Origin: JARRNJ01 sp037385045
GTDB taxonomy: Bacteria; Pseudomonadota; Gammaproteobacteria; JASBUN01
DNA length: 64,000 bases
Assembly: GCA_037385045.1 (NCBI GenBank)
Contig: JARRNJ010000004.1
Location: 1 to 64,000 of the forward strand
Reading direction: 5' to 3'
Positions 28,475-37,427 of the stretch are shown piece by piece (the first letter of the stretch is position 1; each line of letters starts with the position of its first letter). The translations under genes were made by a program, and so were the position numbers. The notes under the pieces were generated by a model, which worked only from the letters and a program-made list of their open reading frames with translations, was not told the DNA's origin and searched no databases.

Positions 28475-29806
28475 CTAGGGTTTACCGCCGCCGGCGCTCG
28501 GCGGCGACCACACCGGCTTGCCGGTCAGGGCATTCAGACGCGCCAGGGTCAGGGCCAGCTGGTAGCGCGTGCGGGCGTTATACAGCTGGGCTGCCGTATA
28601 CTCCACCATGGAATCGCCCAGGTCGGTCTTCACGTCCAGCTCGTATAACGCCCGGCTACGGTCAAGATACAGGTCACGGTAGTCGGCATTGACCCGTGCC
28701 GCATCCCGTTGCGCGTGCAGCACGTAGACCTGCTGCCAGGCCTCCAGCACCGCCTGGCGCACATCCATCTCCTTGCGCGCCAGCTCGGCGCGGACCCGGC
28801 GCAACGCCGCCTGCTGGCGGGCGATGTCGGCGGAAACCGCCCCGCCCGTGAACAGGGGCATCCGAAACAGAATCCCGGCCCGCACCCGGTCGGTGGAACC
28901 CAGCTCCCGGTTATAGGCCGACGTCTCCAGCTCGCCGTCGATCACCGGGTAGTTGCCGGCGCGCGCCGCCTGAACCCGCTGCTGGGCCGCCTTGACCCGG
29001 GCGCGCAGGGATTCCAGCACCGGGTTGCCGTGCAGCGCCTGCTGCTCCAGTTGCTCCACGTCGGGCAATTTGCGCGTCAGATCGGGGAGATCGGGTTTAA
29101 CCAGCGTCGACGGCAGCATGCCCGGCCGGTTCAACAGGTTGGCCAGGCGCGAGCGGCTGGCGCGGCGCTCCACATCGCTGGCGTAGCGCTTGCGCCGCGC
29201 CAGCTGGTACTCCTGCTGGGCCTTGAGTACATCGATGTCGGACACTTCGCCCTGCTTGCGCCGGTCGCGCATGCGGTCGAAGCTGACATAGGCCACCGCC
29301 ATGGCCTCGTTGTCACGGGCATACTTCAGGTCGGCCAACAGCACATCGAAGTAGGCACCTATGACGTCCAGCCGGTGCTGCGCTCGGGCGTCGGTGTATA
29401 GCAGCTGGCGACTGTTGATCTCATCCCGGGCCGCATTGAGGCGGGACTTGGTGCGGCCGAAATCGTACAGGCGCTTAGTCACGTACAGACCCACGTGGTT
29501 GTCGTTGTGGGTCTGATTCGGTGCCGCCGGCGACGGCTCCACCCAGCGCAGGCGGCCTTCGATGGAAGCCTGAACGCTGTTGCCCGCCTTGACGGCATCG
29601 CGTTCGGCCCGCGCCTGGTCGAGGGCCGCCTGCGCCTGGGCCACGTCCGGGTAGCTTTGGTCGGCCAGGGACAGTGCCGCTTCCAGGGTCAGGGGCTCGG
29701 GCAGCGGCTGGGCAGCCGGTACCGCCGCCGCCTGGGCCAGGGACGCCAGCCAGGCGCCGCACATCCAGAACAGGAAAAGAGCGATGAAGAAACGCAATAA
29801 GCTCAT
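28475..29806 (-). CDS. TolC-family outer-membrane efflux protein
   Basis: A 443-residue outer-membrane channel of the TolC/CusC type. It has a signal peptide (about 1-27, ending AQAAAVPA), and two repeat units each rich in Ala, Gln, Leu and Arg with long coiled helices (for example LDQARAERDAVKAG and LRRVRAELARKEMDVRQAV). It is first in an operon with the membrane-fusion protein (54-base gap) and acylphosphatase. The partner pump must be elsewhere or the pair serves a non-RND system. Divergent two-component genes start 217 bases away. Confidence 0.87.
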   Translation of the reverse strand: MSLLRFFIALFLFWMCGAWLASLAQAAAVPAAQPLPEPLTLEAALSLADQSYPDVAQAQAALDQARAERDAVKAGNSVQASIEGRLRWVEPSPAAPNQTHNDNHVGLYVTKRLYDFGRTKSRLNAARDEINSRQLLYTDARAQHRLDVIGAYFDVLLADLKYARDNEAMAVAYVSFDRMRDRRKQGEVSDIDVLKAQQEYQLARRKRYASDVERRASRSRLANLLNRPGMLPSTLVKPDLPDLTRKLPDVEQLEQQALHGNPVLESLRARVKAAQQRVQAARAGNYPVIDGELETSAYNRELGSTDRVRAGILFRMPLFTGGAVSADIARQQAALRRVRAELARKEMDVRQAVLEAWQQVYVLHAQRDAARVNADYRDLYLDRSRALYELDVKTDLGDSMVEYTAAQLYNARTRYQLALTLARLNALTGKPVWSPPSAGGGKP

Positions 29807-30022
29807 GGGCCTGCTTGTTGTACGCTGTTATGGCACAGCCGGACCGGCCGCCTCAAACGGGCGGCACGTGGCGCCGCGGCCGATGCCCGGAGATCAGTAG
29901 GGATTTTGCTGCATGGGCCGAATCCGGGCAACCCGCGTCGTACGCATCGGCCACTGTGCAAATACACATTCATTTTCCGGTAGGAGCGGGTATGCTCTAA
30001 CAGGTCACGGGACCCGTGTATC

Positions 30023-31423
30023 ATGAAGCTGAAGAACCTGCCCCTGAAAACCCAGATCCTGCTTGCTCCGGCCGTGACCATTTTCCTGATCATGGGTCTG
30101 ATCGGGTTCACCCTGGCCAAGCTCTACGACATCAAGCATCAGAACGAAGTCGTGCGCGACTGGGTGCTGATCTGCACCCATGCCCAGGGGGCGATTTCGG
30201 CCGGGCAGCGCATGGACACCCTGGCCAAGGAAATGGAGACCGGCAAGACCGACAAGGACGACGACCTGCATTTCAGCTACCTGGAACAATCGCGGGCGCT
30301 GGTCGACCACCTGTCCTACCCCGACCTGTACAGCAAGCTCTCGCCCGAGACCCGGGCCTACCTGCAGCGCGAGGAGCAGCTGGTCAGGTATCGCGACCAG
30401 CTCAATCCGGTGGCGGTCCGCCGCACCATGAGCAATCTGCTCCCCCGGCTGGAGGAGCTCTACCGCGGTTTCTACGTCCAGAAGCGCTCCGCGTACACCG
30501 ATTACTACGACAACGTCAACGACATTACCTCCCAGCTGGTGAGCATCTCGCTTTCGGTCCTGGCCCTGTCGGCGTTCACGGGCATCGCCCTGTCGATCTG
30601 GACCATCCGCAACACCAAGGGCCGTCTGGGCACGTTGGCACGGGATGCGCGCAAGATCTGCGCCGGTGACCTCGTCACGCCGCACCCGCCGGAAAAGGTC
30701 CGCGACGAAGTTGATGAACTGGCATTCTGCATGTCGACCATGACCCAGCGGTTGTTGAACGTGGTGGCCACGGAGAAGGTGTTGGAAGGCGCCGAGGAGG
30801 AGCGCAAACGTATCGCCATGGACATTCACGACCAAACCCTCTCGGACCTGACCAATCTCTCCCGCAGCCTGCAGACACTGCGCGACCACCCCGAGTCGGC
30901 GCCCGAGCACCAAACCGCCCGGCTGCAGGAATTGAGCGCCCAGGTGGAGGAAATCGCCAACGGCATGCGCCGGATCATCGATGACCTGCACCCGCAGACG
31001 TTGGATTTACTCGGCCTGGAGAAGGCGCTGAGATCCTACCTGGCGAAACGCCTCACCGGGGCGGATCTGCCCGACTATTTCCTGCACATCGATTCCGATG
31101 TCGATGACGCTCTTTCGGATTTCCAGCGCCTGAGCCTGTACCGGATCGTGCTCGAAGGCGTCAACAACGTGGTCCGCCACGCCCAGTGCACGCGCTACGA
31201 AGTGGAGTGCCGCCGCACGAACGGCGCCATCACCGTAATCATCGAAGACAATGGCAGCGGCTTCGACTACCGGACCGCACGCCGCGGGGGCGGACACGGA
31301 TTGCCCAACATTGAAGAGCGGGCCAAGGCCATCGGCGCCAGCGTGCGCTGGGGACCGTCGCGCTTCACCAGCGGCACCCGATTTGAATTGAAACTCGAGA
31401 CGCGCCCGAGCGAGCATGTCTGA
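30023..31423 (+). CDS. Membrane sensor histidine kinase (HisKA_3 type)
   Basis: A 466-residue sensor with two transmembrane helices (about 15-35 and 174-196) flanking a mostly helical periplasmic domain, a HAMP domain (about 197-250), a HisKA_3 phospho-acceptor region with His269 (ERKRIAMDIHDQTL) and a HATPase_c domain (VVRHAQCTRYEV, IEDNGSGFD, GGGHGLPNIEERA). This architecture is the NarX/UhpB class, which pairs with LuxR-type regulators, and its partner gene follows with an 8-base overlap. The periplasmic ligand is unknown. The operon is divergent from the TolC/adaptor operon. Confidence 0.88.
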   Translation: MKLKNLPLKTQILLAPAVTIFLIMGLIGFTLAKLYDIKHQNEVVRDWVLICTHAQGAISAGQRMDTLAKEMETGKTDKDDDLHFSYLEQSRALVDHLSYPDLYSKLSPETRAYLQREEQLVRYRDQLNPVAVRRTMSNLLPRLEELYRGFYVQKRSAYTDYYDNVNDITSQLVSISLSVLALSAFTGIALSIWTIRNTKGRLGTLARDARKICAGDLVTPHPPEKVRDEVDELAFCMSTMTQRLLNVVATEKVLEGAEEERKRIAMDIHDQTLSDLTNLSRSLQTLRDHPESAPEHQTARLQELSAQVEEIANGMRRIIDDLHPQTLDLLGLEKALRSYLAKRLTGADLPDYFLHIDSDVDDALSDFQRLSLYRIVLEGVNNVVRHAQCTRYEVECRRTNGAITVIIEDNGSGFDYRTARRGGGHGLPNIEERAKAIGASVRWGPSRFTSGTRFELKLETRPSEHV

Positions 31424-32147
31424 AAAACCGCCCGTCATCATCGCTGAAGACAACCCCCGCGACCGGGAGTTTCTCGGCAGCGCCCTGCCCGGCTATTCCA
31501 TCACTTTCGCCACCAACGGCCGCGAGGCCCTGGAAGCGGCGCTCGGCCAGGACGAACCGTGGGTGATCAGTGACCTGCAAATGCCGGAAATGGACGGCAT
31601 CCAGCTGGCCAAGTCCCTGTGGACGCAGCGCCCGGCGGCGCGCATCGTATTCTGGTCCCAGCACAAGGATGAGATCTACGTGCGCGCACTGGCCGATATC
31701 ATTCCGCCGGAGACAGTGTACGGCTATGTGTTGAAGAGCAATCCGAGCGAGGTGCTGAGCCGGGCGGTGGAGGCCGTCTTCCGGGAAACCCAATGCTGGA
31801 TCGACCAGAAGGTGCGCCCCGTGCAGGCGCGCGCCAACAAGCCCGCCAGCGGCATCACCGACCTGGAGTACGAGGTGCTCATCGACATTGCCCTGGGACT
31901 GACCGACAACCTCATCGCCAAGCGCCGCTACCTCTCCCGGCGCGGCGTCCAGAGCCGCCTGAAATCTCTGTACGCCAAGCTCGGCATCGATCAGGAACAG
32001 CAGGTGTCGGCGGAAGTGGGCGAGATCCTGAATATGCGCGCCCGGGCGGTATCGGTGGCATTGCGGCGGGGCCTGATCAACCGCTTCGAGCTGGAACAGG
32101 AAGAACAGAAGCTGCAGCGCTGGCTGGGCCAGGAGCGGATCGGCTGA
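31416..32147 (+). CDS. Response regulator with LuxR-type HTH
   Basis: A 243-residue regulator. The receiver has the acidic pair in IIAEDNPRD and Asp53 as phospho-acceptor (VISDLQMPEMDG). A degenerate GerE-like helix-turn-helix follows at about residues 148-195 (ITDLEYEVLIDIALGLTDN, then RGVQSRLKSLYAKLGI), and the C-terminal 45 residues are a charged tail. It overlaps the kinase gene by 8 bases and forms the cognate pair. The HTH lacks some GerE consensus residues, so the DNA-binding class is a moderate call. Confidence 0.83.
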   Translation: MSEKPPVIIAEDNPRDREFLGSALPGYSITFATNGREALEAALGQDEPWVISDLQMPEMDGIQLAKSLWTQRPAARIVFWSQHKDEIYVRALADIIPPETVYGYVLKSNPSEVLSRAVEAVFRETQCWIDQKVRPVQARANKPASGITDLEYEVLIDIALGLTDNLIAKRRYLSRRGVQSRLKSLYAKLGIDQEQQVSAEVGEILNMRARAVSVALRRGLINRFELEQEEQKLQRWLGQERIG

Positions 32148-32168
32148 TTCCGGCCGCGGCGCTGATCG

Positions 32169-32717
32169 TCAATCGCGCTGCTTGGCGCGCATCTCGCGTT
32201 TGTAACGGGTGAAAGTGGTCTTCTTGTAGAGGCCGTTGGCCGCATACCGGCCCAGCCACATGAACTCTTGCACGCCCGTGGTGGCCCCGGTGTAGCGGAC
32301 CACGAGATTACCCTTCAAGTCGAAGAACGCCATCACCGGAGTGGCGCCGCGATTGTGGGCCACCTTGGCGAAAAACTTCTTCTGGGTGGTGGGATGGCCG
32401 TGGAAATCGGTGATTTCGTTGTCGCTCTCGATGTCCACCTGGAAGACCAGGAAGTGCTTGCGGAAGTACTCCTGCACTTTCGGCTGATTGAACACGGTGG
32501 TCTTCATGCGGTGGCAGAACGGGCATTCCTCCTGCTCGAAAAACAACAGAATGCCCTGCTTGCCTTCCTGCCTGGCGGTGGCCAGCTCCTCGGTGAAATC
32601 CCCGAATGTGGTATTGAAGAAGTACTTCTGCGGGTCCCGGGGCAGCGCGGCCTGCACGGCCGCCACCATCACGAAGAACAACAACCCGGAGGCAAACAGT
32701 AATCGAACAATACGCAT
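32169..32717 (-). CDS. SoxW-like periplasmic thioredoxin
   Basis: A 182-residue exported protein. A signal peptide (about 1-23, ending VQA) precedes a thioredoxin fold with a CPFC active site at Cys65-Cys68 (EQEECPFCHRMK) and the cis-Pro region in RGATPVMAFFD. The family (SoxW and relatives) keeps sulfur-carrier or cytochrome cysteines reduced in the periplasm; which partner it serves here cannot be read. It lies convergent to the response regulator, and divergent from the fumarase gene. Confidence 0.85.
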   Translation of the reverse strand: MRIVRLLFASGLLFFVMVAAVQAALPRDPQKYFFNTTFGDFTEELATARQEGKQGILLFFEQEECPFCHRMKTTVFNQPKVQEYFRKHFLVFQVDIESDNEITDFHGHPTTQKKFFAKVAHNRGATPVMAFFDLKGNLVVRYTGATTGVQEFMWLGRYAANGLYKKTTFTRYKREMRAKQRD

Positions 32718-32926
32718 GGCGGCTCACAACCTCGAAATCCCGCTGGGATTGATGCCGTGCGCCCGCCGGGGCCGGCTCGTCGCCGCACCAACGGGCATAT
32801 ATGCGTATAATACTGGTGCGCCTGTCCGGCGCCGTCAATGTTCAAATGCACAGTGGCTGTGGCATATCCACGGCGCCCGGGCTGAGGGCCGCGCTGCCGC
32901 AACCACATCGACATGAAACCGACACC

Positions 32927-34450
32927 ATGACCGCAATTCGCGAACAGGATTTCATTGACAGCATCGCCGATGCGCTGCAGTACATCTCCTATTACCATCC
33001 GCCGGACTATATCCATGCCCTGCACCAGGCCTACCAGCGCGAGCAGTCGCCCGCCGCCCGCGATGCCATTGCCCAGATCCTGATCAATTCTCGCATGTGC
33101 GCCGAAGGACACCGCCCCATCTGCCAGGACACCGGCATCGTCACGGTGTTCCTCGACATCGGCATGGACGTGCACTGGGACGCCTCCATGGGACTGCAGG
33201 CGATGGTCGACCGCGGTGTGCACCGCGCATACACCAGCCCGGACAATCCGCTGCGGGCTTCGGTGGTGGCCGACCCCGACGGCGCGCGCAGCAATACCCG
33301 CGACAACACACCGGCCGTGGTCCACACGCGCCTGGTGCCCGGCGGCCGGGTCGGGGTCACGGTGGCGGCCAAGGGCGGCGGCTCGGAGAACAAGTCCCGC
33401 TTCACGGTGCTCAATCCCAGCGACGACGTCGTCAAGTGGGTATTGGAGACCGTGCCCGGCATGGGCGCCGGCTGGTGCCCGCCCGGTATCCTCGGGATCG
33501 GCATCGGCGGCACCGCCGAGCAGGCCATGCTGCTGGCCAAACGGGCCTTGATGGAACCGGTGGACATCCAGGAACTGCAGGCGCGCGGCCCGAGCAGCCA
33601 CGCCGAAGAGTTGCGGCTGACGCTCTACGAACAGGTCAACGCCCTTGGCATCGGGGCACAGGGGCTCGGCGGCCTGACCACGGTGGTCGATGTGAAGGTC
33701 CTGGACTATCCCACCCATGCAGCGTCCAAGCCCGTGGCCATGATTCCCAACTGCGCCGCCACGCGCCATGTCCACTTCGAACTCGACGGCAGCGGGCCGG
33801 CGCGCCTGCAGACGCCGAGCCTGGACGACTGGCCGCAAATCACCTGGGAGGCGGGGGCCACCTCCAAGCGGGTGGATCTCGACCGGATCACCCGCGGGGA
33901 AATCGCCAGTTGGAACCCCGGTGACACCCTGCTGCTGCGCGGCCGCCTGCTGACCGGGCGCGACGCCGCCCACAAGCGCATCGTGGACCTGATCGCCCGC
34001 GGTGAGCCGCTGCCGCCCGGTCTGGATTTCACCAACCGTTTCATCTACTACGTCGGCCCCGTGGACCCCGTGGGCGACGAAGTCGTGGGCCCCGCCGGCC
34101 CCACCACCTCCACCCGCATGGACAAGTTCACCGAAACCATGCTGGCGGAAACGGGCCTGCTGGGCATGATCGGCAAGGCCGAACGCGGACCGGCGGGAAT
34201 CGAAGCCATCCGCAAACACCGGTCGGTGTACCTGATCGCCACCGGCGGTGCCGCCTACCTGGTGGCAAAGGCGATCAAACAGTCGCGGGTGGTGGCATTT
34301 GAAGAGTTGGGCATGGAGGCGGTCTACGAGTTCGAGGTGGAGGACATGCCGGTGACGGTGGCGGTGGACAGCGGCGGCAATTCCATCCATCAGACCGGCC
34401 CGGCCCACTGGCGCGCCCGCATCGGCTCAGTGCCGGTGGAGGTGGGTTGA
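32927..34450 (+). CDS. Class I fumarate hydratase
   Basis: Iron-sulfur fumarase, citric-acid-cycle enzyme that interconverts fumarate and malate. The 507-residue protein joins the alpha and beta parts; Fe-S Cys ligands lie in HRPICQDTG and MIPNCAATRH plus one in the middle of the alpha part, and the beta part has TSTRMDKF, IGKAERGP and GGAAYLVAKAI. The reading frame continues to 32801, but the ATG at 32927 (MTAIREQDFIDSIADALQ) gives the family's N-terminus. The gene starts 209 bases from the divergent thioredoxin gene. Confidence 0.95.
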   Translation: MTAIREQDFIDSIADALQYISYYHPPDYIHALHQAYQREQSPAARDAIAQILINSRMCAEGHRPICQDTGIVTVFLDIGMDVHWDASMGLQAMVDRGVHRAYTSPDNPLRASVVADPDGARSNTRDNTPAVVHTRLVPGGRVGVTVAAKGGGSENKSRFTVLNPSDDVVKWVLETVPGMGAGWCPPGILGIGIGGTAEQAMLLAKRALMEPVDIQELQARGPSSHAEELRLTLYEQVNALGIGAQGLGGLTTVVDVKVLDYPTHAASKPVAMIPNCAATRHVHFELDGSGPARLQTPSLDDWPQITWEAGATSKRVDLDRITRGEIASWNPGDTLLLRGRLLTGRDAAHKRIVDLIARGEPLPPGLDFTNRFIYYVGPVDPVGDEVVGPAGPTTSTRMDKFTETMLAETGLLGMIGKAERGPAGIEAIRKHRSVYLIATGGAAYLVAKAIKQSRVVAFEELGMEAVYEFEVEDMPVTVAVDSGGNSIHQTGPAHWRARIGSVPVEVG

Positions 34451-34542
34451 GCCCGCGTCTCGACGTTTATGCTACGATGTGGCCGCTTCGCGTCCCCAAG
34501 CGGCGCCGGCTCGGCTCCCCATTGCTGGACGAGGACCATGCC

Positions 34543-35280
34543 ATGGCGGTACTTCACGTCAACGGGATCAGGTATCGACTCACCTCCGACGGCCGGCTGG
34601 TGAATCTTTCCGAGTGGAACGAGGACGTCGCCTGTGCGCTGGCCCAACAGGACGGCATCGAGCTCAGCGATTCCCATTGGGAAATCCTCTGCGTGATGCG
34701 CCTGTTTTACCAGGAATTCAACATCTCGCCGGTGCGCAAGCTGCTCAGGCGCGCGGTGGCCGAGCGGCTGGAACCGGAAAAGGCTTCCGACCGCTACTTC
34801 AACGACCTGTTTCCCGGCGGTGTGGAAATCCAGGGCACGCGCATTGCCGGCCTGCCGATACCGCTGCTGGACGCGGAACTGGTACGTGCCGAGCGGGACG
34901 CCGGCCACCCGCCGGATACCGACGCCGCGGCGCACGCGGTCGAGGAATTCGAGTGCGAGGGCGCCCACTACCAGATCTATCCGCACGGCAACCTGGTGGA
35001 CCCGGAACAGTGGAACGTGCGGGTGGCGGAATTCATGGCCGGCCAGGAAGGCATCGAACTGACCGCCGAGCATTGGGAATTGATCTATTTCCTGCGCCGG
35101 TTCTATTTTGAATATGGCATCAGTCCCATGGTGCGCCTGCTGATGCGGCATATGGAAGCCCAGTTCGGACGCGAGAAAAGCAGCGAACCTTACCTCTACT
35201 CGTTGTTTCCCGGTGGCCCGTCGCGCCAGGGCTCGCGCATCGCCGGCCTGCCCGAACCGCAGGGCTGCATCGACCCCTGA
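34543..35280 (+). CDS. Tandem-fused DsrC/TusE-like sulfur-carrier protein
   Basis: A 245-residue protein that holds two complete DsrC/TusE domains in one chain. Domain 1 spans about 1-109 and ends YFNDLFPGGVEIQGTRIAG; domain 2 spans about 133-243 and ends YLYSLFPGGPSRQGSRIAG. The C-terminal sulfur-accepting Cys (CysA) is kept only in domain 2 (Cys242 in GCIDP), and the CysB site is Ser231 there and Thr99 in domain 1. Domain 1 has no Cys at either position, so only one sulfur site remains, as in TusE. Start is the ATG at 34543, 92 bases past the fumarase. Function is not known. Confidence 0.85.
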   Translation: MAVLHVNGIRYRLTSDGRLVNLSEWNEDVACALAQQDGIELSDSHWEILCVMRLFYQEFNISPVRKLLRRAVAERLEPEKASDRYFNDLFPGGVEIQGTRIAGLPIPLLDAELVRAERDAGHPPDTDAAAHAVEEFECEGAHYQIYPHGNLVDPEQWNVRVAEFMAGQEGIELTAEHWELIYFLRRFYFEYGISPMVRLLMRHMEAQFGREKSSEPYLYSLFPGGPSRQGSRIAGLPEPQGCIDP

Positions 35281-35322
35281 ACAGCGAAGGCGGTGCCTGC
35301 CACGCCGTGTTGGCTGTTGCCG

Positions 35323-36318
35323 TTAATCGTCGGCGGACTCACTCATCAACGCACAGACCGCCGCGGTGTCGACCACATCTTCCCATTTGCAGCCGCGGGA
35401 AACGTCATTCATGGGTTTGGCAAATCCCTGGATGATGGGACCGGTTGCCGTGGCGCCGCCGAGCCGTTCGGTGATCTTGTAGGAGATGTTGCCGGCATCC
35501 AGGTTGGGAAATATGAACACATTGGCTTTGCCCGCAACGGGCGATTCAGGCGCTTTTCCCCGGCCGATATGCTCGACAAATGCCGCATCGAACTGAAGTT
35601 CACCATCGACGGCCAGCAAAGACTTCTTCCGTTTGACCGTTTCCAGCGCTTCCTGTACCAATTCAATGCGTTCATGTTCAGCGCTGCCTTTGGTTGAGAA
35701 GGAGAGCAGAGCAACCCGCGCTTCTTCACCGGTCAGGTCCTGGTGTGTCTGGGCCGAGTCAATGGCGATCGACGCCAGTTGCGGCGCCGTCGGATACGGA
35801 ACCACCGCGCAATCGCCGTAAGTGAATACGCGCCCGTCTTCCCATGACATCATGAAGACACTCGACACCACCTCGGACCCTGCCTGCAGGCCGACAACCT
35901 GCAACGCTGCTCTCAGGACATCAGCGGTGGTGTTCATGGCGCCGGCAACACTGCCGTCGGCCTCACCCTGAGCCACGAGCGAGGCCGCCCAATAGAGCGG
36001 CTGCCTGACCAGCTCGGCAGCCAGGTCTTCGGTCATTCCCCTGTCCCTGCGTCTTTCGTACAACTGGTGTATAAATTTTTCGACGTTCTCTCCCTTCCCG
36101 GGTTCACTGAATAAAACTGACTCAGGAAGCCTGATCCCGAAAGAATCCGCGAGCGCACGCCCCCGGTCCTCAGAAACGGCGAGGATGACTCGACAGATGT
36201 TTTGCTCATCAAGAAATGCGGCAGCCCGCAGAATGCGCTCGTCCACGGCCTCGGGAAGAACAATCGTCTTCGCTTCCCGGGCGGCATTTTCACGCAGTTG
36301 AGTGATAAAGGGAGTCAT
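35323..36318 (-). CDS. pta: Phosphate acetyltransferase (short form)
   Basis: A 331-residue phosphotransacetylase that converts acetyl-CoA and phosphate to acetyl phosphate and CoA. The short form lacks the N-terminal domains of enteric Pta. Signatures are the PLYWAASLVAQGEADGSVAG region, NTTADVLRAAL, the TYGDCAVVPYPTAPQLA segment and the end IIQGFAKPMNDVSRGCK. An ackA gene is not adjacent. Its sampled 60-base stretches run about 42-67% GC, below its neighbours (sampled at 77%), suggesting recent acquisition; this is only a spot count. Confidence 0.92.
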   Translation of the reverse strand: MTPFITQLRENAAREAKTIVLPEAVDERILRAAAFLDEQNICRVILAVSEDRGRALADSFGIRLPESVLFSEPGKGENVEKFIHQLYERRRDRGMTEDLAAELVRQPLYWAASLVAQGEADGSVAGAMNTTADVLRAALQVVGLQAGSEVVSSVFMMSWEDGRVFTYGDCAVVPYPTAPQLASIAIDSAQTHQDLTGEEARVALLSFSTKGSAEHERIELVQEALETVKRKKSLLAVDGELQFDAAFVEHIGRGKAPESPVAGKANVFIFPNLDAGNISYKITERLGGATATGPIIQGFAKPMNDVSRGCKWEDVVDTAAVCALMSESADD

Positions 36319-37010
36319 AGTCGCAAAAAATAGTTGAAATCACCCTCGTTGGGCGCGCCGTTCCACCGAACGGTTCCGGGTCTCTGCCATGCCGCCGGGC
36401 ATGGCCGGTACATGTCCATGTTCGAATACCAATTCCTGTGTCAAATCGATCAAATGCCTGCATGCGAAGCGCATCTTGAGCTTCTGCAACAGCAGCCGCT
36501 TCGAATCCAATCCCGCCCGTCACGCCGGGGAACCCACCGCCCCCTTGCCGCAAGTGAAGCCCGCATCGATCCCTGAATGCCGAACGCAGCGTCGCCCCTG
36601 CCAATGCGATATCGGCAGGCCCACGCGGATTCGCCGAACCACGCGCGTACCGCGGCTGAGTGGGGATACCTCCGTGGTTGGCCGCAAGCGCGCCGGACAA
36701 AGAAGCTGCATCACACGTGACCGGCGGCGCAGCAGAACCCGGGGCCGTGTGCAAGGCCCACGCGGCCGCGGTCTGATCACCGATTCGCATACCGTGCGTT
36801 TCCAGCCCCCCCGCCGTGCCTCGAGCGCCGGCTGTATTAAGAATACAGTATCGCAAGCGGGCCCGCCGTGTCATCCGCAGCTGCGGCAAAGCGCGGCGCC
36901 GGGACCGGCCGGCCTGCCCTCCCGTTGCCGGCCCGACGAAATCAGGCGCCGGCGGTCCGCGCAATCGGCGCTGAGGCGTCAAGCCACCTATTGGTCCGCC
37001 CGCTGCTCAC
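36319..37010. other. Gene-free stretch between pta and the btuB leader
   Basis: About 690 bases without a gene I can support. Overlapping open frames exist on both strands (36389-37228 plus, 36290-36982 minus) but show no recognisable domain, and the GC bias of the region explains them. A palindrome lies at 36832-36848. The 5' end may contain the pta promoter (minus strand). Whether the stretch is the remnant of a decayed gene could not be told. Confidence 0.4.
36832..36848. repeat. CTGTATT-AAG-AATACAG palindrome
   Basis: Seven-base arms CTGTATT and AATACAG surround a three-base centre. It resembles a LexA box (CTG-N10-CAG), but the spacing is N11, so a LexA site is unlikely. It is the only sharp symmetry in the gene-free stretch. 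Confidence 0.35.
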
Positions 37011-37040
37011 TTGACATTACCCCAATCCAACCGGTAGATT
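37011..37040 (+). promoter_or_regulatory. Promoter of the cobalamin-riboswitch transcript
   Basis: A perfect -35 TTGACA (37011-37016) is followed after 18 bases by TAGATT (37035-37040), four of six matches to the -10. Transcription would start near 37047, at the 5' edge of the riboswitch, which supports the call. Confidence 0.6.
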
Positions 37041-37043
37041 GGC

Positions 37044-37242
37044 TCGCGCTTCAGGTGCTCCCGCGATCCACGCTCGCAGGGAGTGAAACGGGAAGCCGGT
37101 GCGTCCCCGCAATGGGCGACAAGGCCGGCGCTGCCCCCGCAACGGTAGACGAGTCGTGGATCAGCATTACGCCACTATGCGAGCCCGCATGGGAAGGCGC
37201 TGATCCCGGATCCTGCATCCGCTCGTGAGCCCGGAGACCGGC
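37044..37242 (+). ncRNA. Cobalamin riboswitch
   Basis: The leader of btuB carries the conserved blocks of the B12 riboswitch in order: AGGGAGTGAAACGGGAAGCC (37079-37098), CCGCAATGGGCGACAAGGCC (37107-37126), CCCCGCAACGG (37135-37145), the B12-box GCCACTATGCGAGCCCGCAT (37171-37190) followed by GGGAAGGCG, and GCCCGGAGACCGGCC near the 3' end. It binds adenosylcobalamin and usually shuts down expression or translation of the gene behind it. Edges are approximate; 185 bases separate it from the btuB start. Confidence 0.93.
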
Positions 37243-37427
37243 CTGACGCCGGAGCCCGCCCCTGGCGGCGCCTCCGAGTCAGTGCTGCGGAGGGCGGCGC
37301 TACCGGGCGATTTCTTGCAGACGTTTCCCGAAGTTCTCCTCCGTAGTCGCAACCGAAAACATCGGGCGGTCACCCGAAAGGCGGCCCGGGCGATTGCGCG
37401 TGCGGGTCGGCACGCCGAGGAGAAACA

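Noticed and set aside
36832..36848. LexA/SOS box
   Set aside because: Spacing between CTG and CAG is 11, not 10, and no SOS gene is adjacent.
36389..37228. Plus-strand open frame before btuB
   Set aside because: It runs through the cobalamin riboswitch and has no recognisable domain; the region reads as non-coding.
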